From NCBI GenBank assembly GCA_019510535.1, contig JAEKKE010000223.1, positions 1 through 5,690 of the forward strand: a stretch of DNA of 5,690 nt, written 5' to 3'. A model generated the notes under the pieces. The model worked only from the letters and a program-made list of their open reading frames with translations. It ran no database searches and had not been told where the DNA came from. Below, one piece after another: positions 5,426-5,690 of the stretch. The first letter of the stretch is position 1. Each line of letters begins with the position of its first letter. This stretch comes from Acidobacteriota bacterium (GTDB taxonomy: Bacteria; Acidobacteriota; Terriglobia; Terriglobales; Acidobacteriaceae). Made by a program: the position numbers and the translations under genes.

Positions 5426-5690
5426 GTGCTCGCGACGGTTGAAGCAGGCGCTCTATGGCATGAATGGGATTGGGCTCCCATCCCACTTGTGTGCGCGCTT
5501 CTTTCAAGCGCGCTGTATCTGCGAGGCTGGGCCGGCGTGCGCCATACACGTCCTCGAGAGCTCCCGGTCTGGAGAGCCGTGTGCTTCCAGTTGGGCCTGC
5601 TTCTTGCCTGGCTCGCAGTCTCTTCGCCCATCGGCGCCTTCGACGATTACCTTCTCAGCGCCCACATGCTGCAGCATTTCGTCCTGATGT
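5426..5690 (+). CDS. ctaG: CtaG-type cytochrome c oxidase assembly factor (3' truncated)
   Basis: The first 88 codons of a membrane protein are present; the frame is still open at the window end. The visible part has a short N-terminus with WHEWDWAP (11-18), a hydrophobic segment around 19-33, a basic loop (RHTRPRE, 39-45), a second segment (50-66), then SSPIGAFDDYLLSAHMLQHFVLM (66-88). The closing SAHMLQH stretch with paired His residues is characteristic of the Bacillus-type caa3_CtaG family, which is needed for forming active caa3 oxidase. It differs from the Cox11-type protein that also carries the name CtaG. The GTG start at 5426 follows GAGAGG, which overlaps the qcrB stop, and leaves 8 bases after that stop. 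A GTG at 5414 is a weaker alternative. Context (the oxidase genes upstream) supports the call; most of the protein lies outside the window. Confidence 0.87.
   Translation, partial: MLATVEAGALWHEWDWAPIPLVCALLSSALYLRGWAGVRHTRPRELPVWRAVCFQLGLLLAWLAVSSPIGAFDDYLLSAHMLQHFVLM

Noticed and set aside
5439..5687. An open plus-strand frame at the end of the window starting with TTG
   Set aside because: It is out of frame with the recognisable CtaG protein that starts at 5426 and has no ribosome binding site or family motif.

Overview
The window is a solid, single-strand block of aerobic respiratory-chain genes. There is no intergenic gap longer than 14 bases. All seven genes read on the plus strand, and the two at the window edges are cut off. 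In order they are: cytochrome c oxidase subunit I (ctaD, 5' end missing), subunit III (ctaE), a membrane protein of unknown function with a subunit IV-like N-terminus, a diheme c-type cytochrome lipoprotein, a Rieske iron-sulfur protein (qcrA), a cytochrome b fused to a C-terminal c-type cytochrome domain (qcrB-type), and the start of a CtaG-type oxidase assembly factor. Tight spacing (4-base ATGA overlaps at 1698 and 2564, a 34-base overlap at 3906, and gaps of 4, 14 and 8 bases) points to one operon. I see no promoter, terminator, RNA gene, repeat array, CRISPR or mobile element.

How the parts would work together: the Rieske protein and the cytochrome b-c fusion form a quinol:cytochrome c reductase (bc complex) with b6f-like features. 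The diheme lipoprotein, and the c domain fused to cytochrome b, are candidates to carry electrons to an A1-type heme-copper oxidase, which reduces oxygen. Subunit II (CuA) and the first ~200 residues of subunit I would lie upstream of the window, and the rest of CtaG downstream. Placing bc-complex genes between oxidase structural genes and an oxidase assembly gene suggests that the two complexes are co-expressed and may form a supercomplex. That last point is inference.

Organism: a GC-rich, Gram-negative-type bacterium, judging from the lipoprotein and Tat-type signals and the codon usage. The gene order, the subunit I C-terminus and the cytochrome b style fit Acidobacteriota (Terriglobia-like soil bacteria) from general familiarity. 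This is a moderate-confidence guess made without a database search.

Most of the window is recognisable respiratory machinery rather than a new type of system. The points most worth a second look are the uncharacterised membrane protein at 1698-2567, non-canonical residues around the heme propionates and Mg site of subunit I, the cytochrome b-c fusion with an altered Qo motif, and the diheme lipoprotein standing between the two complexes.
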